A DNA stretch of 64,000 nt from Phycisphaeraceae bacterium. GTDB lineage: Bacteria; Planctomycetota; Phycisphaerae; Phycisphaerales; UBA1924. The notes below the pieces were generated by a model. It was not told where the DNA came from. It ran no database searches and was given only the letters and a program-made list of their open reading frames with translations. Below, piece after piece: positions 1-8,597 of the stretch (within the stretch, counting starts at the first letter, position 1; every line of letters begins with the position of its first letter). The translations under genes were made by a program, and so were the position numbers. The stretch lies in NCBI GenBank assembly GCA_019636515.1, contig JAHBXI010000001.1:62001-126000 (forward strand), in the 5' to 3' direction.

Positions 1-1
1 C

Positions 2-211
2 GGGACGGGCGTGGACCGCGGGGCGTACGAGTACCAGTACAGCACCTGCCCCGCCGACTTCGACAAGTCCGGCTTCGTCGACCTTGACGACTACATCGCC
101 TTCGTTGCCGCCTTCGAGGCGGGCACCGACGACGCCGACTTTGACGGCACGGGATTCGTTGATACCGACGACTTCACGGCCTTCGTCCTGGCTTTCCAGG
201 AAGGCTGCTGA
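2..211 (+). CDS. C-terminal end of a secreted GC-type dockerin-anchored protein (5' end outside window)
   Basis: Only the last 69 codons are inside the window; the frame is open to the left edge. It encodes two Asp-rich EF-hand-like half repeats, DFDKSGFVDLDDYIAFVAAF and DADFDGTGFVDTDDFTAFVL, and ends in EGC. The same paired module with terminal Gly-Cys ends the protein at 29957-32488. Phycisphaerae use such 'GC-type dockerin' tails on large secreted or surface proteins; calcium binding and an anchoring role are family inference. The body of the protein is unseen, so its function is unknown. A strong hairpin terminator follows. Confidence 0.85.
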   Translation, partial: GTGVDRGAYEYQYSTCPADFDKSGFVDLDDYIAFVAAFEAGTDDADFDGTGFVDTDDFTAFVLAFQEGC

Positions 212-268
212 TCGACACCCCACCGGCATCGGGCGCACCGCCTATCCGTCCATGCCGATATTCCCCTC

Positions 269-304
269 CGCGGCTCGGGTTTACTCCCGGGCCGCGTTTT
301 TTTT
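269..304 (+). terminator. Rho-independent terminator of the dockerin gene
   Basis: CGCGGC (269-274) pairs with GCCGCG (291-296). The stem continues through CGGG/CCCG and is followed by eight T. It lies 58 bases after the dockerin stop. Confidence 0.85.
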
Positions 305-429
305 GCTTCAGTTGTGATGCGGCGGTGGTCACGCTCCGCGAGGGTCAAAGTCACCGACGCCTGCTCCTGGCGAGATCACGCGGAATCCGCGCGAACCTCC
401 GCGCTGACCGCGTACGTGCCGGGTCAAGA

Positions 430-462
430 TAAAGAAAAAGCCGGGGCCAAATCGGCCCCGGC
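430..462 (-). terminator. Terminator of the sigma/anti-sigma operon
   Basis: GCCGGGGCC (440-448) and GGCCCCGGC (454-462) form a perfect 9-bp stem. On the minus strand it is followed by TTTTTCTTT, as expected for a Rho-independent terminator downstream of the anti-sigma gene ending at 551. Apart from this hairpin, the plus-strand terminator at 269 and the 14-bp repeats, 212-550 holds nothing recognisable. Confidence 0.8.
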
Positions 463-500
463 CTGGTGCTTCATCGATCAACTGATCCGGCGTCTCAGCC

Positions 501-556
501 CCGGCGTGTTATCCCCGGCGTGTTATCCCCGGCGTGTTATCCCCGGCGTGTTATCC
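501..556. repeat. Four exact 14-bp tandem repeats at the anti-sigma 3' end
   Basis: The unit CCGGCGTGTTATCC starts at 501, 515, 529 and 543. The last unit contains the stop codon of the anti-sigma gene (TAA on the minus strand, 551-553), so copies 1-3 are 3' untranslated. A 14-bp period shifts the frame with each copy, so expansion inside the gene would alter the C-terminus. Confidence 0.9.
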
Positions 557-1468
557 CAGGAGGCGGCCGGACTCCAGGATCGCCACGGTCGTCGAGCCGA
601 CGACGGCCCGCAAGGCCAGTCGCTCGGTCGCCGGGGAGAAGGAGTTTCGGATGGAGAAAGCCATCAGGCCGCCCTGGGTCGGCTCGAGAGAGTCGCCGAT
701 CACGCGGGTCTCCCCCTCCTCGCTGATCGCAACCAGTTGGTACCGCTCGCCGTTCGCGGAGGGAAGATTCTCGCAAAGCAGTTTGACGCTCGACCAGTCG
801 GCGCTATGCCAGACGGCGGCCCGCACGTTCATCCACCTGGGATCCGACGCCGACTCGCCGACGGGATGCAGCACGGTGCGCTGCGTCTGGTCGGCAAAGA
901 AGAAGTCGTGCGTGTTCATCCCGAACAGGGCGGTGACCCTTTCGAGCGACTCGCTGGTGACCTTCTGGTTGATGACGCGTTCGTACTCGCTCTGGAGGCT
1001 GATGGTGGTGATCCCCAGCACGACCGACGCGGCGGCGAAGGCAAAGGTGGAGATCCTCCACAGCCTTGCGGTTCGGCGCCTGCCGGGATCCCCCGGCATG
1101 GCCAGGTCGCGCCCGGCGGAGTGCCTGACGGCCGCCGCGACGCTCGTTGCCGGTTCCTCCTGGGCGTGTTCCTCGAACCGGGCGGCCACGGCGGTCGTCG
1201 CGCCCGTCCCCGCCGGGGCGGGTGCGGTGATCGACTCGACGATGGCCCCATGCACGGCCGCCAAAACCTTGCCCCGGAGATGTTCGGGGGGCCTGACGTC
1301 GGGCAGCACCGGCTCGATCACGCAGAGCCTTGACTGTTCTTTTCTGATCTGTTCCTGAATTTCTGGTCCCGCCGCCGCGAAGGCCACCTCGAACTCGCGA
1401 GCATCCTGCTCGTCGAGGAGGCCCATCGCGTCGAGCTGGGCCAGCTCGAGCAACTCCCGTGTGTTCAT
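551..1468 (-). CDS. Anti-sigma factor (membrane-anchored, zinc-less ASD type)
   Basis: 305 residues. The N-terminus (MNTRELLELAQLDAMGLLDE) is a helical anti-sigma domain without the HxxxCxxC zinc motif. A hydrophobic segment near residues 135-155 (LWRISTFAFAAASVVLGITT) predicts one membrane helix, leaving a C-terminal domain of about 145 residues outside the cytoplasm. Its start overlaps the stop of the ECF sigma gene by four bases, the usual arrangement for a sigma factor and its regulator. It presumably holds the sigma factor at the membrane until a signal arrives; the signal is not evident. The C-terminal domain resembles anti-sigma-K/RskA sensor domains, by length and topology only. Confidence 0.8.
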   Translation of the reverse strand: MNTRELLELAQLDAMGLLDEQDAREFEVAFAAAGPEIQEQIRKEQSRLCVIEPVLPDVRPPEHLRGKVLAAVHGAIVESITAPAPAGTGATTAVAARFEEHAQEEPATSVAAAVRHSAGRDLAMPGDPGRRRTARLWRISTFAFAAASVVLGITTISLQSEYERVINQKVTSESLERVTALFGMNTHDFFFADQTQRTVLHPVGESASDPRWMNVRAAVWHSADWSSVKLLCENLPSANGERYQLVAISEEGETRVIGDSLEPTQGGLMAFSIRNSFSPATERLALRAVVGSTTVAILESGRLLG

Positions 1469-2043
1469 GTCGCCAACTCCTCGCTACCTCGTTCCCGCAA
1501 CCTGACCAAGGCTCGGCTCAGCGCCGACTTGATCGTTCCCAAGGGCGTATCGAGTTCCTCGCCGATCTGCCTCAGCGTCTGACCGCCGAGGTAGGCGCGG
1601 AGAATCACCGTCTGCTGCAACTCAGGCAAACCGGAGATTCTCTTCAGCAAGGAGTCCAAACGCTCTTCCTTTTCAATGTTCGGCGCCAGTTCCTGCGTCA
1701 CGGTTTGGGCCTCGGGAGACGGTGACCCTTCCAGAGAGGTCGCCTTCACCCGCGCTTTGCTGCGACGCAGCTTGTCCACGAAATGTCGCCGAGCAATCAA
1801 CATCACCCACGTCACCAACGCGGCTCGCGTCGGATCGTAACGATCCGCCGTCCGCCAAAGTCTCACGAATATCTCCTGAACAGCGTCTTCGGCCTCGGCA
1901 CGGGTCGGCATGGCCTGGAATGCCATCCGATACACCAGAGAACCGAACCGGTCGTAGAGCATCGCCACGGCCGACTCATCGTTGGCCGCCACGCGACGCA
2001 TGAGCGCAAGATCTTGCGCGTCCTGACCTGGGTTCGAACTCAT
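1465..2043 (-). CDS. ECF-type RNA polymerase sigma factor
   Basis: Chosen start gives 192 residues beginning MSSNPGQDAQ; an upstream ATG at 2145 would add 34 residues of non-homologous character. Region 2 is clear (LYDRFGSLVYRMAFQ, then AEDAVQEIFVRLWR with the core-binding DAVQ/EIF signature), as is the helix-turn-helix of region 4 (LPELQQTVILRAYLGGQTLRQIG followed by LGTIKSALSRAL). Length fits the ECF group. It is translationally coupled to the anti-sigma gene. The pair is followed by the terminator at 430-462 and diverges from the pseudopilin-like gene. Confidence 0.92.
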   Translation of the reverse strand: MSSNPGQDAQDLALMRRVAANDESAVAMLYDRFGSLVYRMAFQAMPTRAEAEDAVQEIFVRLWRTADRYDPTRAALVTWVMLIARRHFVDKLRRSKARVKATSLEGSPSPEAQTVTQELAPNIEKEERLDSLLKRISGLPELQQTVILRAYLGGQTLRQIGEELDTPLGTIKSALSRALVRLRERGSEELAT

Positions 2044-2291
2044 CTTGTCCCGATCCTTGGCTGACGTGGTACGGGCGGATCCTCCCACATGCAGCCAGTT
2101 TCCGCAAGGAGTTTTTCTCAGGCATCGTGCCTTTTCCGAATTCAAGTCCGTTTTCGGTTACTGTTCGGACGTCTCCTTTCCGCCATCATGGCATTTTCTT
2201 TCGATTCGCTTGAAAATCCATCTTGTTCCATTCAATCCGACGCTATACCTTATAAGCGGCCTGCCAGGGTCGTCCTGGAGGCGGAGACATC

Positions 2292-3140
2292 GTGGTGTTT
2301 CCTGAAGAAAACAAATCATCGGAAGGGCTTCGGCTCGCCCGCTCCAGGACGGAGCGACGATTCGGATCCCGGGCTTTTTCCGTGCGTCATGCGTGCTACG
2401 GGAAATCGGTACGCGCCGCCTTCACCCTTATCGAAGTCCTTGTCTCGATCGCCGTGATCGCCACTCTCATCGGGCTGCTGATCCCGGGACTGAACAAGGC
2501 CCACGAGACCGCGCGGCGCGTCGCGTGTTCATCCAATCTTCGCCAGTTCGGGTTCGGTATCTCGTCGTACGCCGAGGCGAGCCAGGATCGGCTCCCGCCG
2601 TCGGGGTTCCTGCCCCGCGGGTGGGGAGGTCGCAGCGCCAGTCCCTCCGGGGAACCCGACCAGATGCTCATCGTCCGTGTCGGGAGCGAGCAACTCGCCT
2701 ACAAGGACGGCATCCTCTGGGACGGGCTGGGTCGGCTTTTCTACGCCGGATACCTCGCCCCGGGCAAGGTCTTCTACTGCCCTTCGCATCGTGGCCGGCA
2801 CCCGTTCGCCAGGTACGTCTCGTACTGGGGTGATCGGCGCGGCGAGATCGTCTCCAATTACCAGTACCGCGGCATGGGCGCGGGCGGGAACTCGATCCCC
2901 AAACTCTACCAGATCGAGCCGGCCAACATTGCCATCGCCGCCGACGGCATGCGGTCAAAGGCCGACTACAACCACCGCGTCGGCATCAACTACCTCCGGG
3001 CCGACCTGGGCGTGAACTGGCTGAGCGATCCGGGCGGACAACTCGCCGAACTCCTCCCCGACGACGAGGATGAGTCCAACAGCAGCACCACCAACACCAT
3101 CTGGGACATGCTCGACGATCGGAAGGACATGCCCCGGTAG
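2292..3140 (+). CDS. Type II pseudopilin-like secreted protein (N-methylation motif, H-X9-DG-like)
   Basis: GTG start; 282 residues. After a basic leader of about 40 residues comes a prepilin cleavage/methylation motif, AFTLIEVLVSIAVIATLIGL, with the conserved Glu+5. The C-terminal part contains HRVGINYLRADLGVNW, which resembles the H-X9-DG signature of the large DUF1559 pseudopilin-like family of planctomycetes. These proteins are thought to be processed by prepilin peptidase and exported by a type II/IV pilus machinery; the role is unknown. The leader is long, and a start nearer the motif is possible. A hairpin terminator follows. Confidence 0.8.
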   Translation: MVFPEENKSSEGLRLARSRTERRFGSRAFSVRHACYGKSVRAAFTLIEVLVSIAVIATLIGLLIPGLNKAHETARRVACSSNLRQFGFGISSYAEASQDRLPPSGFLPRGWGGRSASPSGEPDQMLIVRVGSEQLAYKDGILWDGLGRLFYAGYLAPGKVFYCPSHRGRHPFARYVSYWGDRRGEIVSNYQYRGMGAGGNSIPKLYQIEPANIAIAADGMRSKADYNHRVGINYLRADLGVNWLSDPGGQLAELLPDDEDESNSSTTNTIWDMLDDRKDMPR

Positions 3141-3180
3141 TTGGGGTTTCATTCCGGGATCATCCGTGACACCTTCTCCG

Positions 3181-3214
3181 ACACGCTCCGCACGATCGCG
3201 GGGCGTGTTTTTTT
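3181..3214 (+). terminator. Rho-independent terminator
   Basis: ACACGC (3181-3186) pairs with GCGTGT (3203-3208), extended by CCGC/GCGG and followed by a T tract. It closes the pseudopilin-like gene. Confidence 0.8.
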
Positions 3215-3275
3215 CATGGCCGATCGGTCGTGACACCGGCCCGACGCCCGACTCCCGGCTCCGTATGATTCACGC

Positions 3276-4289
3276 ATGATGCAACGTGCCGCCTTGCTTG
3301 TTCGCGTCCTTGCCGCCGGTTCAATGTTCCTGCCTCTTGTCTTATCTTCCCCAGAGGCCGACGGCCAACTCTCCGCTGAACGCCTGTACAACGGGATCAA
3401 CCGCCCGATCGCGATGACGGTGGCTCGCCCGCCCGGCGAAACCGAGGAGTTGTCGATCCGTCTGCTCGAGCCGGTCACGGCGCAGACCTTGCACACCGCC
3501 CCGGTAAAGGAAGGGCCGATCAACCTTGCCTCGACGTTCCCGCACCTCTGGCAGGAAACCACGCCTCGGCTGGTGTATGCCCAACTGTTCGCCGGGGAGC
3601 ACCCGGTTGGACCCGCGGTGGTGATGCAGCCGATGGAAGGTCCCCGGGTCGCGCAACTCCGCCCGGCGGAGGCACGGATTGAGTGGGTTCCACAGCGGGC
3701 ACGGGCCTTCACCGGGTACCGCTGCTACGTCGATCGCGTGGCGGTCGTGCAGACCACGGCCGGGCCGATCGAGTTCATCATGCGGCCCGAGGTCGCGCCC
3801 AACACCGTTTTTAACTTCCTGCACCTCGCGGAGAACGGGTTTTACACCGACATCCTCATCCACCGGATTGTTCCGCGGCGGGCCGACGGGGCGCCGTTTG
3901 TCATCCAGTTCGGGGATCCGACCGGCACCGGCGTGGGGACTCCCGGCTACCACATCGACCTGGAGCGATCGACGCTCCAGCACACCTACGGCGTGCTGTC
4001 GATGGCAAGGTCGGAAGACCCCAACACCAACGGCTCGCAGGTCTTTATCTGCCTGAGCCGTGAAGGGACCGAAGGCCTCGACGGGAGTTACTGCGCCTTT
4101 GCCCAGGCGATCTCGGGGGCCGAGGCGATCGCCGCGCTGTCGCAGACCTCGGTTGATGCCCAGGGGCGACCGACGACCGATCCACCTCCGCTCGTGCGAT
4201 CGATCCGCCTCGCGGACGCGCCGCCGTACGGAACCGCCCCGCGACCGATCACTCGGCCCACGCCGCCCCCTGCATCGACCGATCGCTGA
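3276..4289 (+). CDS. Secreted cyclophilin-type peptidyl-prolyl cis-trans isomerase
   Basis: 337 residues. A hydrophobic signal peptide (ALLVRVLAAGSMFLPLVLSS) is followed by about 130 residues with no recognised domain, then a cyclophilin domain from about residue 160: TTAGPIEFIMRPEVAPNTVFNF, the active-site region with IHRI, VIQFGDPTGTG, and SMARSEDPNTNGSQVFI. The catalytic Arg of cyclophilins is kept in HRI, and the Gln/Phe positions are recognisable. It should speed folding at prolyl bonds in the periplasm. The C-terminal tail is rich in Pro and Thr. Two Met codons stand in tandem at 3276 and 3279. Confidence 0.88.
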   Translation: MMQRAALLVRVLAAGSMFLPLVLSSPEADGQLSAERLYNGINRPIAMTVARPPGETEELSIRLLEPVTAQTLHTAPVKEGPINLASTFPHLWQETTPRLVYAQLFAGEHPVGPAVVMQPMEGPRVAQLRPAEARIEWVPQRARAFTGYRCYVDRVAVVQTTAGPIEFIMRPEVAPNTVFNFLHLAENGFYTDILIHRIVPRRADGAPFVIQFGDPTGTGVGTPGYHIDLERSTLQHTYGVLSMARSEDPNTNGSQVFICLSREGTEGLDGSYCAFAQAISGAEAIAALSQTSVDAQGRPTTDPPPLVRSIRLADAPPYGTAPRPITRPTPPPASTDR

Positions 4290-4300
4290 CGCGGGAGCGA

Positions 4301-5329
4301 TCATTCCCGGGGGGAACGACGGCCCGAACTCGGCACCGATGGGGGCGGCGGCAGGCCGTCGCATGTCCATAAAAAGGCGAGCAGACCGAGGTGGCGCGGC
4401 GGCATCACGAAGCGGAACACGGCGCGGGCGATGGTTCTCCCCGCCAGCATCCCGGCGTACAGCAGCGCCAGGAGCAGCCCGGCGATCGCCATGAATGATC
4501 CATACCCCGCCATCTGCTGGGCCAGGTTATACGCGTACGTGGCCTGGAGCGTCGCGGAGGCGCCGAGCGAGTCGGCTCGGATAAGGACGATGATCACCGC
4601 CGTTCCCGCCGCAAGCAGCAAGGCGACGAGCCACAGCCGCCGCCGCCGGACGCCGCACAACCCCACCGCCCATACGACGCCGGCCGCCGCCGCCACCAGC
4701 GAAAAAGCCGACAGTTGAAGGTACCAGCCGCTCCCGATGCTCGCGAGATTGGTCACGGACACGACGCCGAGCGCGCGGGAGCGGTCGGCGGTCTCCCACC
4801 ACGCCAGGCTGATCATGTCGTACTCCCATCCCGTCAGTTGGCCCGGGACGGCGGGCGGGGTCGGCCCTGTTCCCGCGGCCGCCGCGAGCACCGCGGCGTC
4901 GTACTGCTTTTTATGGTCCTGCGCGATGATCCTGGCCGCGGCTCGGATGCGGTCGTGACTGGTCGCCGTCGCGATCCCGGCCATGATTCCGCACGTCGCG
5001 AGGTACATGCCAAGCAGCACGAACAGGTACAACGCCGCGGAGAGGAACGCCAGGCGACCGTACCATCGCCCGAGCGACGGATACTCGTTGAGCGCTGCCG
5101 CCGTCGAGCACTCGGGGCACCGCACCAGCGCCAGCCCGTACTTCGGCTCGCGCACGATCTGCTGGCCGGCCAGGTTGAACCCGCATGAAACGCACGCACG
5201 GTCCCCGGTCAGTTCGCCGATGATCGGGGCCTTCGTGGGCGCCGGCCCGGGGAGTTCCGCGGGTGGCGATACGCCGCCCTCGCCGCCCGCAAGCACCGAT
5301 GAACCCTGGTTCGGCACGTTATCGCTCAT
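4301..5329 (-). CDS. Membrane protein with N-terminal zinc ribbon
   Basis: 342 residues from MSDNVPNQGSS. A CxxC pair (ACVSCGFNLAGQ) and a second (VRCPECS) form a zinc-ribbon in the first 85 residues. Several hydrophobic segments follow: SAALYLFVLLGMYLATCGIM, LSAFSLVAAAAGVVWAVGLC, LWLVALLLAAGTAVIIVLI and a fourth near residue 285. The start overlaps the stop of the upstream gene by four bases (ATGA), so the two are coupled. The 'CxxCGxxL...CPEC' layout recurs in planctomycete membrane proteins of unknown role. Function unknown. Confidence 0.7.
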   Translation of the reverse strand: MSDNVPNQGSSVLAGGEGGVSPPAELPGPAPTKAPIIGELTGDRACVSCGFNLAGQQIVREPKYGLALVRCPECSTAAALNEYPSLGRWYGRLAFLSAALYLFVLLGMYLATCGIMAGIATATSHDRIRAAARIIAQDHKKQYDAAVLAAAAGTGPTPPAVPGQLTGWEYDMISLAWWETADRSRALGVVSVTNLASIGSGWYLQLSAFSLVAAAAGVVWAVGLCGVRRRRLWLVALLLAAGTAVIIVLIRADSLGASATLQATYAYNLAQQMAGYGSFMAIAGLLLALLYAGMLAGRTIARAVFRFVMPPRHLGLLAFLWTCDGLPPPPSVPSSGRRSPRE

Positions 5330-6036
5330 CGCCTTCGCCTCGCTCGCTCGCGGCGCAGCATGGCGGCAAGCGCCATCCGCCGGACCTCGAATCCGGCCCT
5401 CCCGGCCGCGGTTCCGATCGGCATTGCCAGGGCCATCGCGGGGATTGAAAGGGCCGCGAAGGTGGCGCCTCCGATTGCCGTGGTCCACCAGGGCTCCCGC
5501 GACGGATGGGGGCTCAGGTATGATCGGATCCATGCGAAGTACGCGGCAATCACGGCGCACAGCGTGGCCACCACGATCAATGCCCGGAGGCGTCCCGCAT
5601 GCCCGAGCATGGCGCCGATCCAAACCCCGGCCGCCGCCGAGGACATGATCCAGGCGAAAAACAGGCCGGATTGCCCGGCGTCGTACCAGTCCGCCAGGCG
5701 CCGTCTGATTTCCTCCGGCGAATCCCGCATTCCCGCCAGGATGGCCCACGGGCCGCAGCCGCCCGCGGCCATGCTGTACTGAAGCCCCAGGCAGGCGAGC
5801 GGGACCAGCGTGAACACGCCCGTGGCGAAGAACCCCTGCGCCGCCAGCCATGTCCCCGCGTGCAGCCACCTCCGCGCCAACCTGGCCCTCTCCACAACGC
5901 CCGCGTGACGCCTGGTCACCGTCGCGTGCGAACACCGGCCGCACTGATGGACCATCAGCCCGAGGCTCCGTTCCAGAAACGGCGGTGAACCCGACGTATC
6001 GAGCCCGCAGGATGGACAGACGCGAGATCGCGGCAT
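5326..6036 (-). CDS. Membrane protein with N-terminal zinc ribbon
   Basis: 236 residues from MPRSRVCPSCGLDTSG. CPSC and CGRC form a probable zinc ribbon in the first 40 residues, followed by four hydrophobic segments (WLAAQGFFATGVFTLVPLAC, GLFFAWIMSSAAAGVWIGAM, ALIVVATLCAVIAAYFAWI, GGATFAALSIPAMALAMPIG). An upstream ATG would add 61 residues that do not look coding. It is the first gene of a two-gene operon with the protein at 4301-5329, which has the same plan. Function unknown. Confidence 0.68.
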   Translation of the reverse strand: MPRSRVCPSCGLDTSGSPPFLERSLGLMVHQCGRCSHATVTRRHAGVVERARLARRWLHAGTWLAAQGFFATGVFTLVPLACLGLQYSMAAGGCGPWAILAGMRDSPEEIRRRLADWYDAGQSGLFFAWIMSSAAAGVWIGAMLGHAGRLRALIVVATLCAVIAAYFAWIRSYLSPHPSREPWWTTAIGGATFAALSIPAMALAMPIGTAAGRAGFEVRRMALAAMLRRERARRRR

Positions 6037-6156
6037 GGCACTGACTGTATTGGGTTTACCGCGCCGAGGTTGCGTGTTTTCACGGGAAGGTGGCGGCCGC
6101 CACCGTGTTTCCACTACGATGCAACCCAGAGCACGGGGGGGGGAGGTGACCGCGTG

Positions 6157-6561
6157 ATGCACGACTTCGAGGCGTTGGCGAGGGCCGCCGGTTCCGATCA
6201 CACCAAGACCGCCGAGCACGACCTCTGGAAGGCCGCGGTTTCTCTCGAACGGTGGTACTTCGTCGCGTCCTCATCCGAGGATGACGCCCAGCCCGTGGTC
6301 GGGAGCATCGGCGGATCGCCCTTTGTCCTTGCCTTCACCGACGAAGCGCAGGCGACGGAGTTCTCGCGCCGCCGGGCGGCCCACCGCGGCGTGGACGACG
6401 CCCCGGTTGTTCACATGGATCCCGCGGAGGCCGTGTCATACTTTCAGACTCTGCGCGAGGCGGGAGTGGAGGGCGTGCTTTTCAATGCCGGCGGGGCGGC
6501 GTTCCAGGCGTCGATGGATGAGGTCATTGACCGGCACGCGCGATACACCCGCGGCCGTTAG
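6157..6561 (+). CDS. SseB-like small protein
   Basis: 134 residues from MHDFEALARAA. A strong ribosome site (GGGAGGTGA, 6141-6149) precedes GTG 6154 and ATG 6157. The sequence LWKAAVSLERWYFVAS, PFVLAFTDEAQATEFSRR and PAEAVSYFQTLREAGVEGVLFN follows the layout of SseB N-terminal domains, which have a 'lyvP..., lpvFtd.e.l..f' pattern. The assignment is from pattern only. The gene stands alone, transcribed toward the convergent murG. Confidence 0.55.
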   Translation: MHDFEALARAAGSDHTKTAEHDLWKAAVSLERWYFVASSSEDDAQPVVGSIGGSPFVLAFTDEAQATEFSRRRAAHRGVDDAPVVHMDPAEAVSYFQTLREAGVEGVLFNAGGAAFQASMDEVIDRHARYTRGR

Positions 6562-6595
6562 CCCCCGAGCCGCACGAGTCCCCGGCCCCGTGCGA

Positions 6596-8317
6596 TCATC
6601 GCCCCCACGCCGCGGCCAGCGAGCCGGCGATTCGTTCCGCGCCGTCGGCGGGGCCGAGGGCCGAGAACGAATCCCGCATTCGCCGGACCTTGCCCGCGTC
6701 GGCCAGGAGCGAGTCGAGCACGGGCCCGATCGCTTCAAGGTTCCGGCCCGGATCGACATGATCCTGGGCAAGGATGACCACGCCCGCGGCGGCGAGTACC
6801 TCGGCGTTGCGACGCTGGTGCTGGTCCTTGTGGTACGGGTAGGGGAGCATGACGGCCGGGACGCGGTTGGCCCACGCCTCGGCGACGCTCCCCGCGCCGC
6901 AGCGTGTGAGCGCCAGGTCGGCGGCGCCCCACGCGGAGCCCATCGCGTCGAAAAACTCCTCGACGACCGCCGGGATTCCAAGCGACTCGTACAACGCCCG
7001 GACGTCGCCGGCTTCTCCGCGGCCCGTCTGGTGGATCAACTGCCAGGAGTCTCGCATCAGGACTTCCCGCCGGGATCCCGCGTACTCGGCCATGAAGGCG
7101 TTGATGGATCGAGCGCCCTGGCTCGCCCCGGTCACCAGGAGCGTCGGCCTCCCGGGATCCAGCCCGAGCATCCTCCGGCACTGGGCGGCATCCGCCGGGG
7201 CGAGCGCCGCCGAGCGAACGATCGGGGGCACGAATTCGATCCGCGACGATCCGCCAAGCGGGTCACCATGAAGCGGGGCCGCGCTGAAGATCCTGGCGGC
7301 GTGTCGGCCGATCCAGCGGTTGGCTCGTCCCGGCACCGTATCGAGGTTCACCAGGGTCACGCCGACCCCCTCGGCGCGCGCGGCCTGGACCATCGGGGCG
7401 GCGACAAACCCGCCCGTCGCGACGAGTTCAACCCCGCCGGGGCACAAGGCACGCGCCTCCCGAATGACCTTACGCCCGGCGCGGACCGACTTGCCCCACG
7501 ACGACACGAACCGCCACAGGGCCAGCGGGCGGAGGGAGAACGGCTCGGCCGGGATGACGGTAAACGATCGTCCGGCGTGCCCCAGAATCCTCGCGTCGAT
7601 CTCCCGTGTTGACACGGCGAAGCAGGCACGGACCCGCGGTGGTGCTCCCGATGCTTCCAGCCGCTCGGCGATCGCGATACCTGGGAAGATATGCCCCCCG
7701 GTCCCTCCCCCGGCGAATATCACGCCCCGCGCGGCGAGCGACGATCCGGCGGGCTGGTCGGGATGGTGAGGCGTCGTGTTCAGGCCGTCATCATCGACGG
7801 CTCCGCACTCGGGGCATGAAACCAGGCCGTGTCCGGCCGTCCCCCCGCGAGGGATGCCCCGCAGGTCGTACCCGCAGGCAAAGCAGCGCCCGGCTTTTTC
7901 CTGCCCGCGGGCACGCCACCACAGGGTTGCGGAGATCGCCGCCAGCAACGCCGAGACGTGCCAGAGTTTGACGTAGATCTGCACCAGGCTCCGGCTCGCC
8001 GAGTACAGGCGGTAGGGCGCGGGGGGTACCTTGGCGGGGCCCGATAGCAACCAGCCCTCTTCACGCCCGCGGTCAAGCCACACGAAACGCTTGTACCCGG
8101 GGTTTGAGTAGTAGCCGACCATCCCATCGCGCAACTCGATCATCCGGTACCCGTCGCGGTAGCCGATGCTCAAGACGCGAGAAAGCCCGATGAGCGCGAT
8201 GGGAATCGCCAGCACGACCAGCGACGCCCAGGCCAGGCGCCTTCGCCGGCGGAGTCTCCGACGCCAGACCGATCGAGCCGGGGGTTCTGGGTCCGTGGTG
8301 ACGTGCTCGCGTGGCAT
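6596..8317 (-). CDS. murG: MurG glycosyltransferase with an N-terminal membrane/zinc-ribbon extension
   Basis: 573 residues from ATG 8317, which has a GGAGG ribosome site four bases upstream. Residues about 199-573 are MurG: VIFAGGGTGGHIFPGIAIAE (glycine-rich lipid II loop), LVTGASQGARSINAF, LIHQTGRGE and the UDP-GlcNAc loop LTRCGAGSVAEA. MurG adds GlcNAc to lipid I to make lipid II on the inner membrane face. The first 198 residues are extra: an Arg-rich start, a hydrophobic helix (WASLVVLAIPIALIGLSRVL), another near residue 120 and a CFACGYDLRG...CPECG zinc ribbon. The frame is open through the join. An internal GTG at 7723 sits exactly where ordinary MurG proteins begin, so separate initiation there is possible. 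Confidence 0.85.
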   Translation of the reverse strand: MPREHVTTDPEPPARSVWRRRLRRRRRLAWASLVVLAIPIALIGLSRVLSIGYRDGYRMIELRDGMVGYYSNPGYKRFVWLDRGREEGWLLSGPAKVPPAPYRLYSASRSLVQIYVKLWHVSALLAAISATLWWRARGQEKAGRCFACGYDLRGIPRGGTAGHGLVSCPECGAVDDDGLNTTPHHPDQPAGSSLAARGVIFAGGGTGGHIFPGIAIAERLEASGAPPRVRACFAVSTREIDARILGHAGRSFTVIPAEPFSLRPLALWRFVSSWGKSVRAGRKVIREARALCPGGVELVATGGFVAAPMVQAARAEGVGVTLVNLDTVPGRANRWIGRHAARIFSAAPLHGDPLGGSSRIEFVPPIVRSAALAPADAAQCRRMLGLDPGRPTLLVTGASQGARSINAFMAEYAGSRREVLMRDSWQLIHQTGRGEAGDVRALYESLGIPAVVEEFFDAMGSAWGAADLALTRCGAGSVAEAWANRVPAVMLPYPYHKDQHQRRNAEVLAAAGVVILAQDHVDPGRNLEAIGPVLDSLLADAGKVRRMRDSFSALGPADGAERIAGSLAAAWGR

Positions 8318-8597
8318 GATCCTCCGGTCGTTTGATGCCAAGTGAATCGGGCAATGCGGCCGGGGGTCATCGTTCGGGGGAAACCGGCGTGATTACTCGA
8401 TGGGTGTCTGGTCGGATTGTCCGAGAATCATAAACGTCCGGGGAGCCGGTCCCGGCCGCGCATCCGCCACAGGCCTTGCCACCCCCGTCGTGTTGACCTG
8501 CCGGCACCAGGCCCGATCAACACGCCGGCCGCATCGGCCGATCCCGGGAGAGGGGACCTGGTGTCTCCGGCGGACACCATTCATCGGAGTCGCGTGC

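Noticed and set aside
314..1333. 339-residue plus-strand open frame
   Set aside because: Antisense of the anti-sigma gene; no domains and Gly/Arg-rich composition typical of a shadow frame in GC-rich DNA.
4301..5944. 547-residue version of the zinc-ribbon membrane protein
   Set aside because: The first 205 residues are antisense-like and overlap the upstream coupled gene; the ATG at 5329 gives the four-base overlap.
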